Origin: Carposina sasakii
Lineage: Eukaryota > Arthropoda > Insecta > Lepidoptera > Carposinidae
Direction of reading: 5' to 3'
Length of the DNA stretch: 64,000 nucleotides
NCBI GenBank assembly: GCA_014607495.2
Contig: CP053169.1
Location: forward strand, 6,634,001 to 6,698,000
Of the stretch, positions 24,401 through 32,600 are shown piece after piece. The position numbers and the translations under genes are program-made. The notes below the pieces were generated by a model. It saw only the letters and a list, made by a program, of their open reading frames with translations, searched no databases and was not told the origin of the DNA. Within the stretch, counting starts at the first letter, position 1, and the number at the start of each line of letters is the position of its first letter.

Positions 24401-25747
24401 AGCTAGTTTTTTCATTTTTATTAATTATTTCTCTTGAAAAAATCTTGCCACGCGCGTCTATGTGCATTTATGCAGAAAAACGTAGTCTATTTACTCAACT
24501 TTCGACCCTAATATCTTGGGAACCAGACACTTCCCAGGTATGCTTCCATGGAAAAAAATGATCATGATGATGAAAAGATTCCATAGTTTTCGGGAACGTT
24601 GACGACCAAAAATCACCCTGTAGATATAAAGTTGAAATGAGAATAAGATGGTGTCTCTCCTATACAAGCAGATATACGATGTGTGGATCCCTATATGTAT
24701 GCAGATGTATGAAATACTTGTTTAAAGTGTTTATGCACGCAATACGATACACGCACTTACATAGTACATAAAAGGTAGTAATTTGTTTCATAGAATGGTT
24801 ACTCGACTAAAGGCCGCTTTTTCCAATGGTCAGATTGCTTATCTGAAGAATCAAATTGATGTTGTCTTTCTCTAAAACTTAATCAAGTTAGTGACAGCAT
24901 CAAATTTATCCTTCAGATTTTTAAAAAGAAATCTACAATACTTACCTGATACTTATCCTCCTCACTAAGTCTCCCAGCTACAATGGATCCAGCGGATCCA
25001 GCACCGACGACAATGAAGTCGTACTCCGACCTCACGGAGGCGACCGAGTCGACCCTTTCGCATGGGGTCGCGATCTCGCATCGACCCTTGAGGTAGCCCT
25101 CAAGGAGCACCATGAAGATGGCCACTCCAGGGCAGACGGGAGTATCTACTATGGACGTCCCCGCATCTTCGAGAGTACATCCACAATCCTGTTAGCAAGT
25201 TAAAATCATCATCATTTCATCCCATAAATTATATCCTAGTTGTATATGACCCTGTGCGGATGTGGGGCTTCACTAGTATACATCAGCTGCATCTCTTTCC
25301 AGGAATGTTGTAAGAGTCGACTAAGGAACTCGGGTATTCTCTCAGGCGATAAGCTAGCAATTTGTCACTGAACATTTACATCTGCCCCCGCTAATTATCA
25401 TTATCATCATCATCAGCCTATTGCAGTCCACTGCTGGACGTAGGCCTCCTCTAGAGCACGTTACAAGGCTACTGCCACAGGGGGGGGGTTGCCCATAGTC
25501 AGCACGCTGGACAGGCTCAGGCGGGATCGAGTTTTTTTTTAATATCTTTTACCAGCTTTTTTTGGCATAATCTTACTTTATTTAATGTATAGAGTACATA
25601 CCCTTCGTTAAAGGGGGCAAAGAAAAAACATCCTGTATAATGTATTGTAATTTTTCTATATTACTGCTTAATATTAAAGGCACAAAGTTAATACTTAAAT
25701 AATTATGTAAATTTCAGATTTCTACTTACTTGTGGCGATAATATCAT
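449..25747 (-). CDS. GMC-family FAD-dependent oxidoreductase (glucose dehydrogenase/ecdysone oxidase-like), 11 exons
   Basis: Exons on the minus strand: 25747-25730, 25188-24946, 23118-22947, 22527-22328, 21677-21550, 19958-19781, 14500-14243, 13216-13065, 11534-11369, 8290-8098, 564-449. All have GT-AG borders and matching phase, and sum to 1824 nt (607 residues plus stop), a normal length for the family. The FAD dinucleotide motif GAGSAG lies at residues 68-73. GMC signature 1 ([14 protein letters not shown]) starts at 145 and signature 2 ([15 protein letters not shown]) spans 319-333. The expected catalytic pair is His548 (NHQVGT) and Asn586 (TGNPQ). A hydrophobic stretch near residues 25-37 may be a signal or anchor. 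The 18-nt first exon is the least certain part; it was chosen for a strong GTAAGT donor and kept phase. The family oxidises sugars, alcohols or steroids with FAD; the substrate here is not decided. The usual lysine-methionine-glycine after the catalytic histidine loop is replaced by ASIA. Confidence 0.9.
565..1830. other. intron sequence with no recognised feature
   Basis: This is the 5' part (plus-strand order) of the 7.5-kb last intron of the GMC gene. Bases 744-790 resemble 11680-11705 (shared phrase about AACGCGCTAAATGACAAC), so part of it is a dispersed repeat. I see no gene in it. Confidence 0.5.
1831..1936. mobile_element. short palindromic MITE
   Basis: The two ends are inverted copies of about 40 bp. 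Both begin CTA(A/G)TGATCGTAACATAA and continue through CTGAACAG to GGATCCATT, separated by a loop of about 23 bp. The length (106 bp) and structure fit a miniature inverted-repeat element. Superfamily unknown. Confidence 0.7.
2689..3538. mobile_element. 850-bp foldback element with very long inverted arms
   Basis: The outer ends are inverted copies of GTCCGGGAGGTAGCGTTGCA, each flanked by TA (2687-2688 and 3539-3540), which fits a TA target-site duplication. Inside, 2816-3091 and 3136-3416 are near-identical inverted arms of about 278 bp around a 44-bp loop. The matching open frames seen on both strands are only the two arms read twice. No transposase is present, so it is non-autonomous. Confidence 0.85.
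3580..4540 (+). mobile_element. non-autonomous repeat, copy 1 (ends AACCGACTTCC / GAATTCGG)
   Basis: This 0.96-kb stretch matches 16234-17330 nearly end to end, including the phrases CTATTGCAGTCCACTACTGG and GCCATAGGGGGATTTTG. The left end has AAAACCGACTTCC and the right end TTTTTGAATTCGG, a decayed inverted pair of the terminus better kept in copy 2. It lies in the last intron of the GMC gene. Confidence 0.7.
4556..4615 (+). pseudogene. Ty1/copia Pol C-terminal relic
   Basis: A short frame reads [19 protein letters not shown] and then stops. The ADLFTKPL phrase is the well-known conserved end of the copia-type RNase H/Pol polyprotein. Nothing upstream of it remains, because the neighbouring 0.96-kb repeat ends about 16 bp before. 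It is a dead fragment. Confidence 0.65.
4680..4915 (-). repeat. tRNA-like dispersed repeat (SINE-type), copy 1
   Basis: On the minus strand 4770-4698 reads as a tRNA-like body with an A box (GGTAGCTCAGTGATTAGAGC) and a B box (GGTTCGATCCC) and pairing ends. The flanks, including the AAGAGATGGTAAAATTCGTC side and the CATTTCTTTATTAATAA side, recur with every other copy in this window, which marks it as a transposed unit rather than a tRNA gene. Confidence 0.7.
5600..5845 (-). mobile_element. tRNA-derived SINE, family with CCTAGTCCCACATTAAGA tail
   Basis: The minus strand starts with a tRNA-like head (B-box-like GGTTCGAAACCCGG near 5770) and runs to a tail at about 5600. A second copy in the same orientation lies at 52316-52545, with roughly 90 percent identity by eye. 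Both contain GTGGGTACTAAGCAACGG and ATAAATACATAGATAAGTAT. Confidence 0.75.
6445..8003 (+). mobile_element. Lep1-type Helitron with internal tandem subrepeats
   Basis: It begins TCTATACTAATATTATAAAG and ends GGCGGGCCACTAG followed by T, the terminal pattern of lepidopteran Lep1 non-autonomous Helitrons. No inverted repeats or target duplication are seen, as expected for the class. From about 7180 to 7960 it holds about six degenerate units of 100-130 bp, each with a phrase like CGAAATTCCCACGGGAAC. Bases 6912-7165 carry another repeat (TTTATCCCGAAG...GGAAACGTCGGGAAAAT) also seen at 40.4-41.1 kb and 48.7 kb. Confidence 0.75.
8515..9124. mobile_element. two head-to-head copies of the TACAGGGTG MITE
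   Basis: 8515-8784 is a 3'-truncated forward copy and 8788-9124 a reverse copy of the same element. They face each other, so the segment can fold on itself. Full-length members in this window are 368-387 bp with ends TACAGG(G/A)TG and CACCCTGTA or variants. Confidence 0.8.
9159..9503 (+). pseudogene. possible retroelement Gag relic with damaged zinc knuckle
   Basis: A 114-codon frame contains [14 protein letters not shown], which matches the CX2CX4HX4C zinc knuckle of non-LTR Gag proteins except that the last cysteine is replaced. The rest is not recognisable. It sits between two MITE copies inside a GMC intron, so it is unlikely to be a host gene. Confidence 0.4.
9583..9969 (-). mobile_element. 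TACAGGGTG MITE, near full length
   Basis: It runs from TACAGGCTGATTTTTGGTCG to AAAAAAACACCCTGTA. It is the reverse orientation of the copies at 24248-24622, 39576-39960 and 58313-58680. Length 387 bp. There is no coding capacity. Confidence 0.8.
10017..10087 (+). repeat. tRNA-like repeat body, copy 2
   Basis: The sequence has a tRNA A box (GTGGCTCAGAGGTAAGAGC), a B box (GGTTCGATTCC) and pairing ends (ACCCGG with CCGGGT). The anticodon arm does not pair well. The unit flanks match the other copies, so I treat it as SINE-derived rather than a functional tRNA gene. Confidence 0.65.
10334..10404 (+). repeat. tRNA-like repeat body, copy 3
   Basis: Nearly identical to 10017-10087 and 317 bp downstream in the same orientation, with the intervening unit matching the flank at 4800-4910. 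The two form a tandem pair of the same repeat unit. Confidence 0.65.
10671..10812 (-). mobile_element. TACAGGGTG MITE fragment
   Basis: It holds the internal phrase CTGGACACTATAAATTTCGC and the end phrase GGTGGCAACGAAAAAACACC. It is joined directly to a Helitron-like copy at its right side. Confidence 0.7.
10813..11145 (+). mobile_element. Helitron-like element, TATACATATAATAAAAATG family
   Basis: It matches 44358-44664 along its length and ends CAGGCGTCCACTAG followed by T. The left end is slightly worn (GAATATACAT instead of TCTATACAT). It lies in the GMC intron between exons 9 and 10. Confidence 0.75.
12146..12218 (+). repeat. tRNA-like repeat body, copy 4
   Basis: A-box phrase ATAGCTCAGTTGGTTAGAGC, a degraded B box, and pairing ends GACCCG/CGGGTG. 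The upstream phrase GTAAAATTCGTCATCCGAGT is shared with other copies. Confidence 0.6.
12219..13064. other. intron sequence with no recognised feature
   Basis: Part of the GMC intron between exons 8 and 9. It is AT-rich. The open frame at 12808-13041 shows no family signature. Nothing further is supported. Confidence 0.4.
13525..13744. mobile_element. 220-bp MITE with TACAAAACGGCTAGGC ends
   Basis: Its ends are inverted copies of about 33 bp (TACAAAACGGCTAGGCGTTT and its complement at 13725-13744, continuing to CATACTATT). TA at each end fits a TA target site. The GC-rich centre at 13571-13668 is shared with the unrelated element at 56053-56894. Confidence 0.8.
14086..14156 (-). repeat. tRNA-like repeat body, copy 5
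   Basis: The minus strand carries the same B box (GGTTCGATTCC) and pairing ends as the other copies. The adjoining phrase TTAATAAGGAAATGGAAAAAA matches the common flank. Confidence 0.6.
14172..14226 (+). mobile_element. truncated 5' end of a Lep1-type Helitron
   Basis: Begins TCTATACTAATATTATAAAG and breaks off after the GTTTGTTTGTTC run, 17 bp before the donor of GMC exon 7. Confidence 0.65.
14501..16009. other. intron sequence with no recognised feature
   Basis: The left part of the 5.3-kb GMC intron between exons 6 and 7. I see no coding region and no repeat shared with the rest of the window. Confidence 0.4.
16234..17330 (+). mobile_element. non-autonomous repeat, copy 2 (ends AACCGACTTCC / GAAGTCGGTT)
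   Basis: A longer copy of 3580-4540. The termini AAAAACCGACTTCC and TTTTTGAAGTCGGTT are inverted. It differs mainly by a LINE insertion at 16437-16647. Confidence 0.75.
16437..16647 (-). mobile_element. 5'-truncated LINE fragment inserted in the repeat above
   Basis: On the minus strand it encodes [20 protein letters not shown], a phrase typical of the C-terminal domain after reverse transcriptase in lepidopteran LINEs, and ends in a TCATCATCATCAT tail. Copy 1 of the host repeat reads straight through this point (ACAATATAAGCAAC), which fixes the insertion borders. Confidence 0.75.
17847..18190 (+). pseudogene. possible LINE C-terminal relic
   Basis: Fragments such as the phrases around GTTCCGGCCATGTTAGTCG and AGATGGAGGTGGCGG resemble the basic, tryptophan-rich tail of LINE proteins but are out of frame with each other. 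Low support. Confidence 0.25.
18191..19780. other. intron sequence with no recognised feature
   Basis: The right part of the intron before GMC exon 6. No open frame here has a family signature and no shared repeat was noticed. Confidence 0.4.
20742..21307 (+). mobile_element. Lep1-type Helitron, short copy
   Basis: The left end is expanded by TCTATA-type repeats. The body carries GCGAATAGGCTCCGAAACTA and about three of the roughly 130-bp subrepeats (CCCGAAATTCCCACGGGAA). It ends GGCGGGCCACTAG plus T. Confidence 0.75.
21308..21490 (+). mobile_element. truncated Lep1-type Helitron directly after the previous one
   Basis: Starts with ATAATATTATAAAGAGGTAAA and repeats the GCGAATAGGCTCCGAAACTA body, then breaks off near 21490 before GMC exon 5. 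The two form a tandem pair. Confidence 0.65.
21880..22010 (+). mobile_element. LINE 3'-end fragment (CTACGTCCAGCA family)
   Basis: The phrase CCTGGGGGAGGTCTACGTCCAGCATTGGACTGCAATAGGCTGA is a common 3' end of lepidopteran RTE-like LINEs, also seen here at 34780, 55550 and, reversed, at 4045, 16840, 25410 and 57000. Only the tail is present. Confidence 0.5.
22690..22925 (-). repeat. SINE-like dispersed repeat (GGGGTAGTCAGAACTGCAGG family)
   Basis: It contains AATTGCGGGATCATAAGGG, AGTTTAGCATAGC and CCCGCATGGGAAC-type phrases that recur at 13250, 20570, 25250, 33710, 54890, 59165 and 63900. It has no coding capacity. Confidence 0.4.
23305..23470 (+). pseudogene. LINE C-terminal fragment (RTE-like)
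   Basis: The plus strand encodes [19 protein letters not shown], the conserved tail seen after reverse transcriptase in RTE-like LINEs. The same module lies at 55309-55590. It sits in a GMC intron. Confidence 0.65.
24248..24622 (+). mobile_element. TACAGGGTG MITE, full length
   Basis: 375 bp from TACAGGTGTTTTTTCGTTGC to GACCAAAAATCACCCTGTA. It contains the shared internal phrase ATGCATTTATGCAGAAAAACG-like sequence (one base different here). It is in the GMC intron before exon 3. Confidence 0.85.
25534..25637 (-). mobile_element. TACAGGGTG MITE fragment
   Basis: Ends AAGAAAAAACATCCTGTA and holds the phrase GGCATAATCTTACTTTATTT. It lies inside intron 1 of the GMC gene. Confidence 0.65.
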
Positions 25748-26153
25748 TTTACACAAAGGATCTCAAAATTATTTCATTTGAAAAAAGTCATTGATCCTGG
25801 CAAAGATCGAAGACATTTTTGAGCCGTTGATTAGAAAGGCACCATAATTTGTTTAGACCGATTCTTAAATGCCTAAGTATAACTTATATACTTAAATGCC
25901 GCGTGTTAATAATCTATCTATTTAATGGTAGCTGCAAAAAAAAACTTCTTTATATAGATATGTGCCTATTTAAAATTCATTATCAAGAAACTGAAAAATT
26001 ACGCATCGAGTTTACGCCCTCTTCCACTTTGTCAATTTACAGAGTGACTTAAAAAAATACTACTAGAGATAATGGTATGTATATTCACCTAGTTAATTAA
26101 TACGATATTTTACCTTCACAACAACAAAATTATTATCATAAAAAATATATTAC

Positions 26154-26314
26154 CTAGTAGTGCACACCCGCGGCTCTGTCCGCGAGGACTGCATAAAAAA
26201 CGAAATGTCGAAATTATAACGGGATAAAAATATTTTCCCGATATAAAAAGTATCCTATGTTTTCGCGTGAAAGCATAACAAACCTACTTTCACATTAACC
26301 TATTATATTATAGT
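26154..26314 (-). mobile_element. Helitron-like fragment, reversed
   Basis: Starts CTAGTAGTGCACACCCGCGG and ends near TATTATATTATAG, the mirror of the usual ...GCGGGCGTCCACTAGT and TCTATACTAATATTAT termini. It is short and worn. Confidence 0.45.
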
Positions 26315-27111
26315 AAAGGCTTATATTTTAATGATTCGTAGAACTTTCGTAGTCATAGAAATAGTTCGTAGTACGTTCGTAGTAAGTCAGCTCGTAGCAA
26401 TCGTAGCACGTGCTACGAATCAATGGCATCCAGAGCACAGATTACGAAATAGCTGATTCAAAAGGAATTTGACGTTTCGGAACTAACAGTTTTCTGTGGC
26501 TATGCCGTGACACCAAAGACCTTGCATGGCGCCTTATAACATATAGTTATACACATAGCAAGATACGTAATCAGCCTATCGGTAAGACAAATACTGATAT
26601 CTAGCTATAATATAGCATTTATTCCGCACTCTTAATGCAATCTTGTCTGTGATTTTAGGTCTCTTATATCCTGTATATTACTATAAGCATTGTCAATAAA
26701 CGAATAAGACTTCGTACTTGTTAAGTAGAGTAGTAGTAGTATATTATGAATATGAAAATTAATGTTCATAAGTATAAATATTATTTAACGCAAATCAACA
26801 TCATGCTGTAGTTTTCAAAATGGTGCCGATAATTCACTTTACAAGACACTAAATAAGTACATAATTACCATCTTCCGGCTGTTTCTGTATTACTATGAGT
26901 TATCACGGAGCAAATATCGCGTGGATAAGAGGTTTTTCAAGAAATTTATTCATTAAAAATAAAATCTCTATATGACATATACGTATACTCGTATGCGTAT
27001 AATAATCTTTCTATGATATAATCTCTATATGACGTATACTCCCGTATTACCTAACTAGCAAAAGCAATGCGATACTGAAAATTGTATGAAGTTCTGAGGG
27101 CCTGTAAATTA

Positions 27112-27222
27112 AAAAAAAAAATTAACATTGTTTCCCAGCAATTTTTTTGGAATAAATTTACTTTTTTTTATGTATAGAGTACGTACCCCTCGTAAAGGGT
27201 GGCAACGAAAAAACAACCTGTA
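27112..27222 (-). mobile_element. TACAGGGTG MITE fragment
   Basis: Ends GGCAACGAAAAAACAACCTGTA and carries the TTTCCCAGCAATTTTTTTGG phrase of the family. Confidence 0.65.
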
Positions 27223-27438
27223 TAAGCGAGGAATGTGGAGATCTTTCAAAGAACCGGAACTCTTTAGTTCTGTAATTTCAATATTTGTTGAAGATGCAAC
27301 AATATATGGACGATTTAAAGATAAAACAATAATGATTGCAAAACGGATTTTAATAGAAAAACTGTTAATAAAAATTGTCAATGCTTGTGTATTGACGACT
27401 TTGATCAATTTGATCTATTTTAATTACATTCTTCTAAA

Positions 27439-29142
27439 TTAATCATCACATATACTTGGCTTGCCCTCGTTGAGAATCACCGCCCAATTCAACACTTCGT
27501 AAATTCTCATGTGCGGGTTTTCATTTTTAACTGTAACAAAACACACATAAAATATATAAATAAGAAGATTCGTAGGATACATGATGTGACTTTCTCCAAA
27601 TTATGGAATAGGTGAAAATTACCTACATAATGATAAGGGATAATAGAACCACCGAATAACGAACTAAAAAGGTTATTTCTAAACTAAATCTAGTCTATGC
27701 TTCTCTGGGAGTGAAAAAAAAAGTATAATACTACAGCTGCTTCTCTTCCCGGGCATACTGTACAAGTCAGTAGAGGGACAAGAGGGTTTTGGTGTTTTGT
27801 AGGTGATGGGCTGACCACCTGTCACTACTAACCGAACTTGTACGTCTCAACAATACCCTCAAAATTGGTCAGAAGTGGCACCATGTGGTCCTATCGGCCC
27901 TTGGTGCTCTGCCTACCCCGTAAGGGATAAAGGCGTGATTATATGCATGTATGTAAATCTAGTAGTCTTATTATTCACTCTTTTTCTTCTACCGAATATT
28001 TTAAAAGTTAAGTCCGAAATTAAGGTATACTTTGAATAAAGCAAGGCCTGAAAAGTGATAATATTATATACCTTGTGACCTCACGAAGTTTTTAGTTGGC
28101 ACATCTAATATCTTCCAATATGGTCGACCGAGTTGGAAGTGTGTGGTCGATGGAACCGGCTTGTGGAATTCCTGGGGTTAATACAACTAAATTGAATTTA
28201 ATTTGAAAAACATGCAACCCCAATATTCCTACGAGTAACGTAGCATAAAAAAGCGTAGCATATTTTGTATTACTAAAAAAACTTTGTAATAATCAGTAGG
28301 CAGTTGTTAATTTATAAAAAATCATGGAGCATCTATAAAAGTCCGATAAACTTTTTACGTTTTGTTTTGATTGTTTGGTTTATGCATGGCAGCAGGCATA
28401 AAATAGAGGATTCCTATTGCAGGGAATATTGACAAATCAAACAAACGATGACGAAGTTCGATTCGTTAGACTGAGTTTTAAGTGATATGTGGATATCGAA
28501 CTAAATTCAATGTCGATACATTGTAAAAAGTGCGATCCGCTGTAACTCTGGACTGGCCCCCTGATTACGTAAAAGCATTATCAAACCCGAAGCAAAGCGA
28601 AAGCGAAAATTGTACAATATTCGCCTTGAAATGACAAAGTTCCCTTGAAGTTCATTTTACATAATACGAATTTGACAAGCAATCAGCGATTTTTGTACAA
28701 TTTTCGCTATCGCTATGCTTTTCCTAGTTAGGTAATAAGGGGTCGGCTTTTACCAACGAGAACCTAACAGCGCTAGCACATAGCTTAGCTAGCTTGCAGT
28801 AGGTACTCGTATCCAACATAAACACGTAGCGTATTTGTACAAAACGTTTTGCGGTTTTGTATCTATTATGTCGGCGGCAAGCATGCGTACTATGATTAAT
28901 ATATGTGCGTATTGGGTATAAATGTACCTAATGCTAACCTGATCCCAAATATTTCTTTTAATAATATTAGGCTCCTGACGATCTGATCTCTTTGACTTGG
29001 GGTTGTAATCAGGGGGGTGGTACAGCATGTCGTAGGCACAAAGGGGCTCTCTCGATTTTATCTTTGTATTGAAAAAGGTTTCTTTCGAAACTGGTATTAT
29101 CATTTGTGTTATATCTGAATCGAGCGGCATGTGGACCGTCAT
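27439..29142 (-). CDS. CFAP90: CFAP90 (C5orf49)-like ciliary microtubule-associated protein, 3 exons
   Basis: Exons on the minus strand are 29142-28939, 28171-28072 and 27530-27439, joined at GT-AG sites in phases 0 and 1, giving 131 residues. The first ATG at 29142 opens the frame and the stop is at 27441-27439. The segment AYDMLYHPPDYNPKSKRSDR (residues 36-55) and a following stretch with KPVPSTTHF and a later NFVR align by eye with the conserved core of vertebrate CFAP90, a small protein that binds axonemal doublet microtubules. The length is close to the family (about 147). I placed it from memory of the family pattern, so a search is needed to be sure. It sits 493 bp from the oppositely directed start of the gene at 29636, which suggests a shared promoter. 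A MITE (28555-28744) lies in intron 1. Confidence 0.7.
27725..27960 (+). repeat. SINE-like repeat with LINE-type tail
   Basis: It ends CCTACCCCGTAAGGGATAAAGGCGTGATTATATGCATGTATG, matching the tail of the LINE at the left edge of the window and, reversed, 55085-55190. A shared 3' tail between a SINE and a LINE is common. It lies in an intron of the CFAP90-like gene. Confidence 0.5.
28555..28744. mobile_element. 190-bp MITE, copy 1 (GGCCCCCTGATTAC ends)
   Basis: The ends are inverted: GGCCCCCTGATTACGTAA and the complement of TTAGGTAATAAGGGGTCGG. Inside is the inverted pair AAAGCGAAAGCGAAAATTGT / CAATTTTCGCTATCGCTATGC. A second copy is at 59549-59748. Confidence 0.75.
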
Positions 29143-29635
29143 CTTGTTAATTTAAATATCTTGTAAGTAGCACGTTTTAATTTATTGCTAATTATTAAAT
29201 AATTAAAAAATATAAATGAGATTAATGAACTTTACTGACTTTACTTGACAACTATATGTCAGCAAGGATTTTTTTGAAAATTTTGCATTGTAGGTTCAGG
29301 AATTTAATCGTTACTTCCATAGCTCTCCGATGCCTGCCGGGCAGTAACGTGGCTATGTCGTTGTCATGCCGTCAAGTGGGAAAATGACTTATAGTTCAAT
29401 GGGTCTGTGCAAGTAACTGTAACCTAGTTCCCCATGCTAGTTCCGAAGAGGTGACCTTTATACTGAGCTTTTATGCAAATAAAGAATAAAATACTGTCTT
29501 CCTGACAACTTTCTGAGATATCTCTTGACAAATTCATGTCAAATTATGTCAAAAACCTTTTGATAAACATGCGGATATTTTTCCGTATTTTAATTTTTAT
29601 GTTAATTTAATTTACTAATACATGAAAAATTTATA
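29143..29635. promoter_or_regulatory. likely bidirectional promoter between the CFAP90-like gene and the 29636 gene
   Basis: The two start codons face away from each other across 493 bp. TTGACA/TGTCA(A) phrases recur at 29244-29264 and 29524-29556. No TATA box or RFX X-box was convincing by eye. Shared control is inferred from spacing only. Confidence 0.45.
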
Positions 29636-32600
29636 ATGGAAACTTATAATATGCACATTCCAGGTTTGAATTTGATACTGCGAGCACCTTAATTGCGTTA
29701 TTTTTATTTATTTTTCATTTTTTTTATTGTCTTATAGATTCTTTGGATTATCTGATACCACCAATAAAACGAGCGATAGTTAGTAAGGCAAACGACCTGG
29801 ACAAAGGTCGGCATATGATCAGCAGACACGTGAACCAGGAGACTAACATACCTTCTTCAAAGATAGACATTTTTGAGGTGAGGTCCTTACATACATATAC
29901 ACACGTCTGTATTCCTAAGAATGGGGTAGCCAGCACCGCGGAGGGATACTACAGTCACGTTTAGTACAGCGAGGTCAGATATTTAAAATCAGTACAAGTG
30001 GCTGGGTTATCGCCTGAGCGAACCAGCGCTGGCCCGAAGTAAATTTTAGAATGGAGCGGGATACATTTCAGAAGTAATAGAATATCGACAACTTCTAAAA
30101 TCATACTCCCGGATACCGGATTTAGGCGCCCTCTAGGATTTGGCGCCTGGAGCGACTGCTCCGTTCGCCGTATGGGCGGGCCGGCCCTAGAGCGAACGGA
30201 ATTTCTTAGTGGATGATGTATTCTAGTGAAAATAGTAGTTGATGTGAGGTACTCATTTATATCGTATTTGCTTTACAAAATGTTTTAGTAGTCCGTCGTC
30301 TATCCTTTTATATATTTCTGCCTGGATAGTTCATAACTGTTATAATAGTAAAGCCCCACATAAATTACAGCCTAATTGTGAAAAGTCCCCAAGAAGCAAA
30401 GCCAGTGACAAAGATAAACCTGTCGTAAAGATAACCGTGATTGCCAAGAATCCGCAGCCACCTGGCATCAGCAAACGACGAAGGTCCTCCGCGAAACGGC
30501 TGCAAAGCTCCTCCTCACACCAAGACAACACATCTGGCAAAAACTTGTATGTCGTCATCTCTGGTAAAAACACTGAGAAAATCTTCGAAGTCAAAGCTTC
30601 TGCCAGTGCTAAGGACGTGTTCGTATCGAAGTACAATGAAGAGATTATATCTGTCGATCAGCTGTCCGATTGCAAGCGAATAATCGACTCGCTTAATATG
30701 GACAAAAAGAAAAAAAGGCGAAGTGATGAAGTGAAGTTCGAGTCGAATGAACTTGTGTACAACTTGGGGACGGTGGACGGGCCGATGCGGGGCTGCTATT
30801 GTACAGATGACAAGGATGGAGGTAAAAGTGGAGACAAGAGTCGGTTTAGAATCACTGGTCGACTTGGACTCACTCACGATGACGAGTACGTGCTTAAATG
30901 TGCGGCGACAGTCGATGATGTGCCCAGTAAGTACATCAAATACCTACCTGTATTATAAATACCTATACCTGTATGTTTATGCTGCTTATATCTTGGCTTT
31001 ATTAATCGCTTGGCTTTATTAATCGATTGAGTATAAAATATTATGTCTTGACTAATTCATCAACGCCGTTCTACGAGAACGGCCGCTGGTATCTAATAAT
31101 ATGCTTACAATGTTCTTTTTTTTCAGTCCAAACCTCACAACTTGAAAGCAGCATAGACACCCCGTAAGTTGATTAGTATGTGTAGGGCTAAATAATATGT
31201 ATAATATCTATGTTGGTCTCTCTCCGGCTGTGTCGGCTTTCTGTCCCATCGGACTATGAGAGTGAAAGTGTATCTGTGTTTGCACACACACTTGTGCACT
31301 ATAATATCTCCTGCGCACCTGGATAATCTCTGTAGAGATTGGCCACCATGACCGAAACACGGTCAGAGAAAAAATAAAATCTTTGTATAACTACGCAAGT
31401 TACATCAGCATGCTATGTTGCAGGTTCCCTGAAAATTTTGGTGGCAAGCCAATAAAATTCAGTATCAACAATGAACCAAGTATGAGGTAACTCTTTATAT
31501 CGAAACTATGTTTATTTTTTTTGTCGTAATGTTTATTTCGTTGTTAAATTGATTGTACTTTACATACTTACTTATAAGAATTCGGTACCTTTTTATTAGG
31601 GTATCTTAGTTGCCAGTGGCGTAACTACACCGTTCCAGGCCCGTGGCCAAATCACCGGATGCCTCCGTAAATAATGTTGAGAGGTGGGATTCGCCGGCTG
31701 GAGTCCGTGGCATTTTGCCGACTTGTCACCATGTAGTTACGTCCCTGTTAGTTATTCAGATACTTATTCCAGGCAGGAAACACAGGCTACACAAGTACAT
31801 GCAAAACCCAACTTAATATCACATCAAAACAAACAAACTCAGAACAGAGACGAATTTTTGAAACCATCCAAAGACCAGAATGTGCAATGTGATGGTGTTT
31901 GTAATTCCACATACACATGTGGTGACATAGGAATAGTGGATGAACAAGATAACCCACTTGTAGTTATATCAGTATTTCCTAAACAAGGAAAGCATGAAAT
32001 CAAAGTTGTAGAATATCCACTAAAAGATGCGATTAATAACGCGCAAAGGCAAGTTAACGATCCGGCTCTCACTAAACATAACATCAAGCCTTTGAATTAC
32101 ACACCGAGAAATCGTCAGAAATCACCTCCACCTGTGAGCCGAAGTCCATCACCATCTTCAAAGCTACCACCTCCATCGAAGGCCGCGGCAGCAACCCCAA
32201 AATCGGCATCACCGAGGAAAGCTGATCCGTCGCCGTTTAGATCAAAATTGACAGTGAATAACAACAACAAAAATGTTTTACAAAGGGATCATCCAAGCAA
32301 AAAAAATCTAAAACAAAACAAATTCGAATCCTCCAAACCTACACCTAATAAAAAACCTAAATCTAAAGCTTTGTCGACAACGGGGACAAACACCGACCAT
32401 CAGCAAACAAAGAAAGCTTTAATTGATGACTATTTAAAGCGAGTTGCACCACCGCCCACCTGTAAGAGTAAATCCGACATGAAAAAAGGTGCCCCATCGA
32501 ATAACTATAGCAATAAGCCTGATGTAAAACAAATGGCAACTTCGAATAATTATAATGTTAGACCAGATATGAAACAGATGTCACCATCCAATAATTACAG

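Larger units (their letters stand above)
25748..27438. other. intergenic region between the GMC and CFAP90-like genes
   Basis: It would contain the GMC promoter at its left and the 3' flank of the CFAP90-like gene at its right. A reversed Helitron-like 3' end starts at about 26154, a half copy of the 190-bp MITE (ATTACCTAACTAGCAAAAGC) lies near 27045, and a TACAGGGTG MITE fragment ends at 27222. I see no other gene. Confidence 0.45.

Noticed and set aside
27128..27442. 104-codon plus-strand open frame
   Set aside because: It begins in a MITE fragment and overlaps the antisense of the CFAP90-like last exon; no recognisable domain.
30515..30877. 120-codon open frame on the minus strand
   Set aside because: It lies opposite exon 3 of the plus-strand gene, which has proper splice sites and phase.
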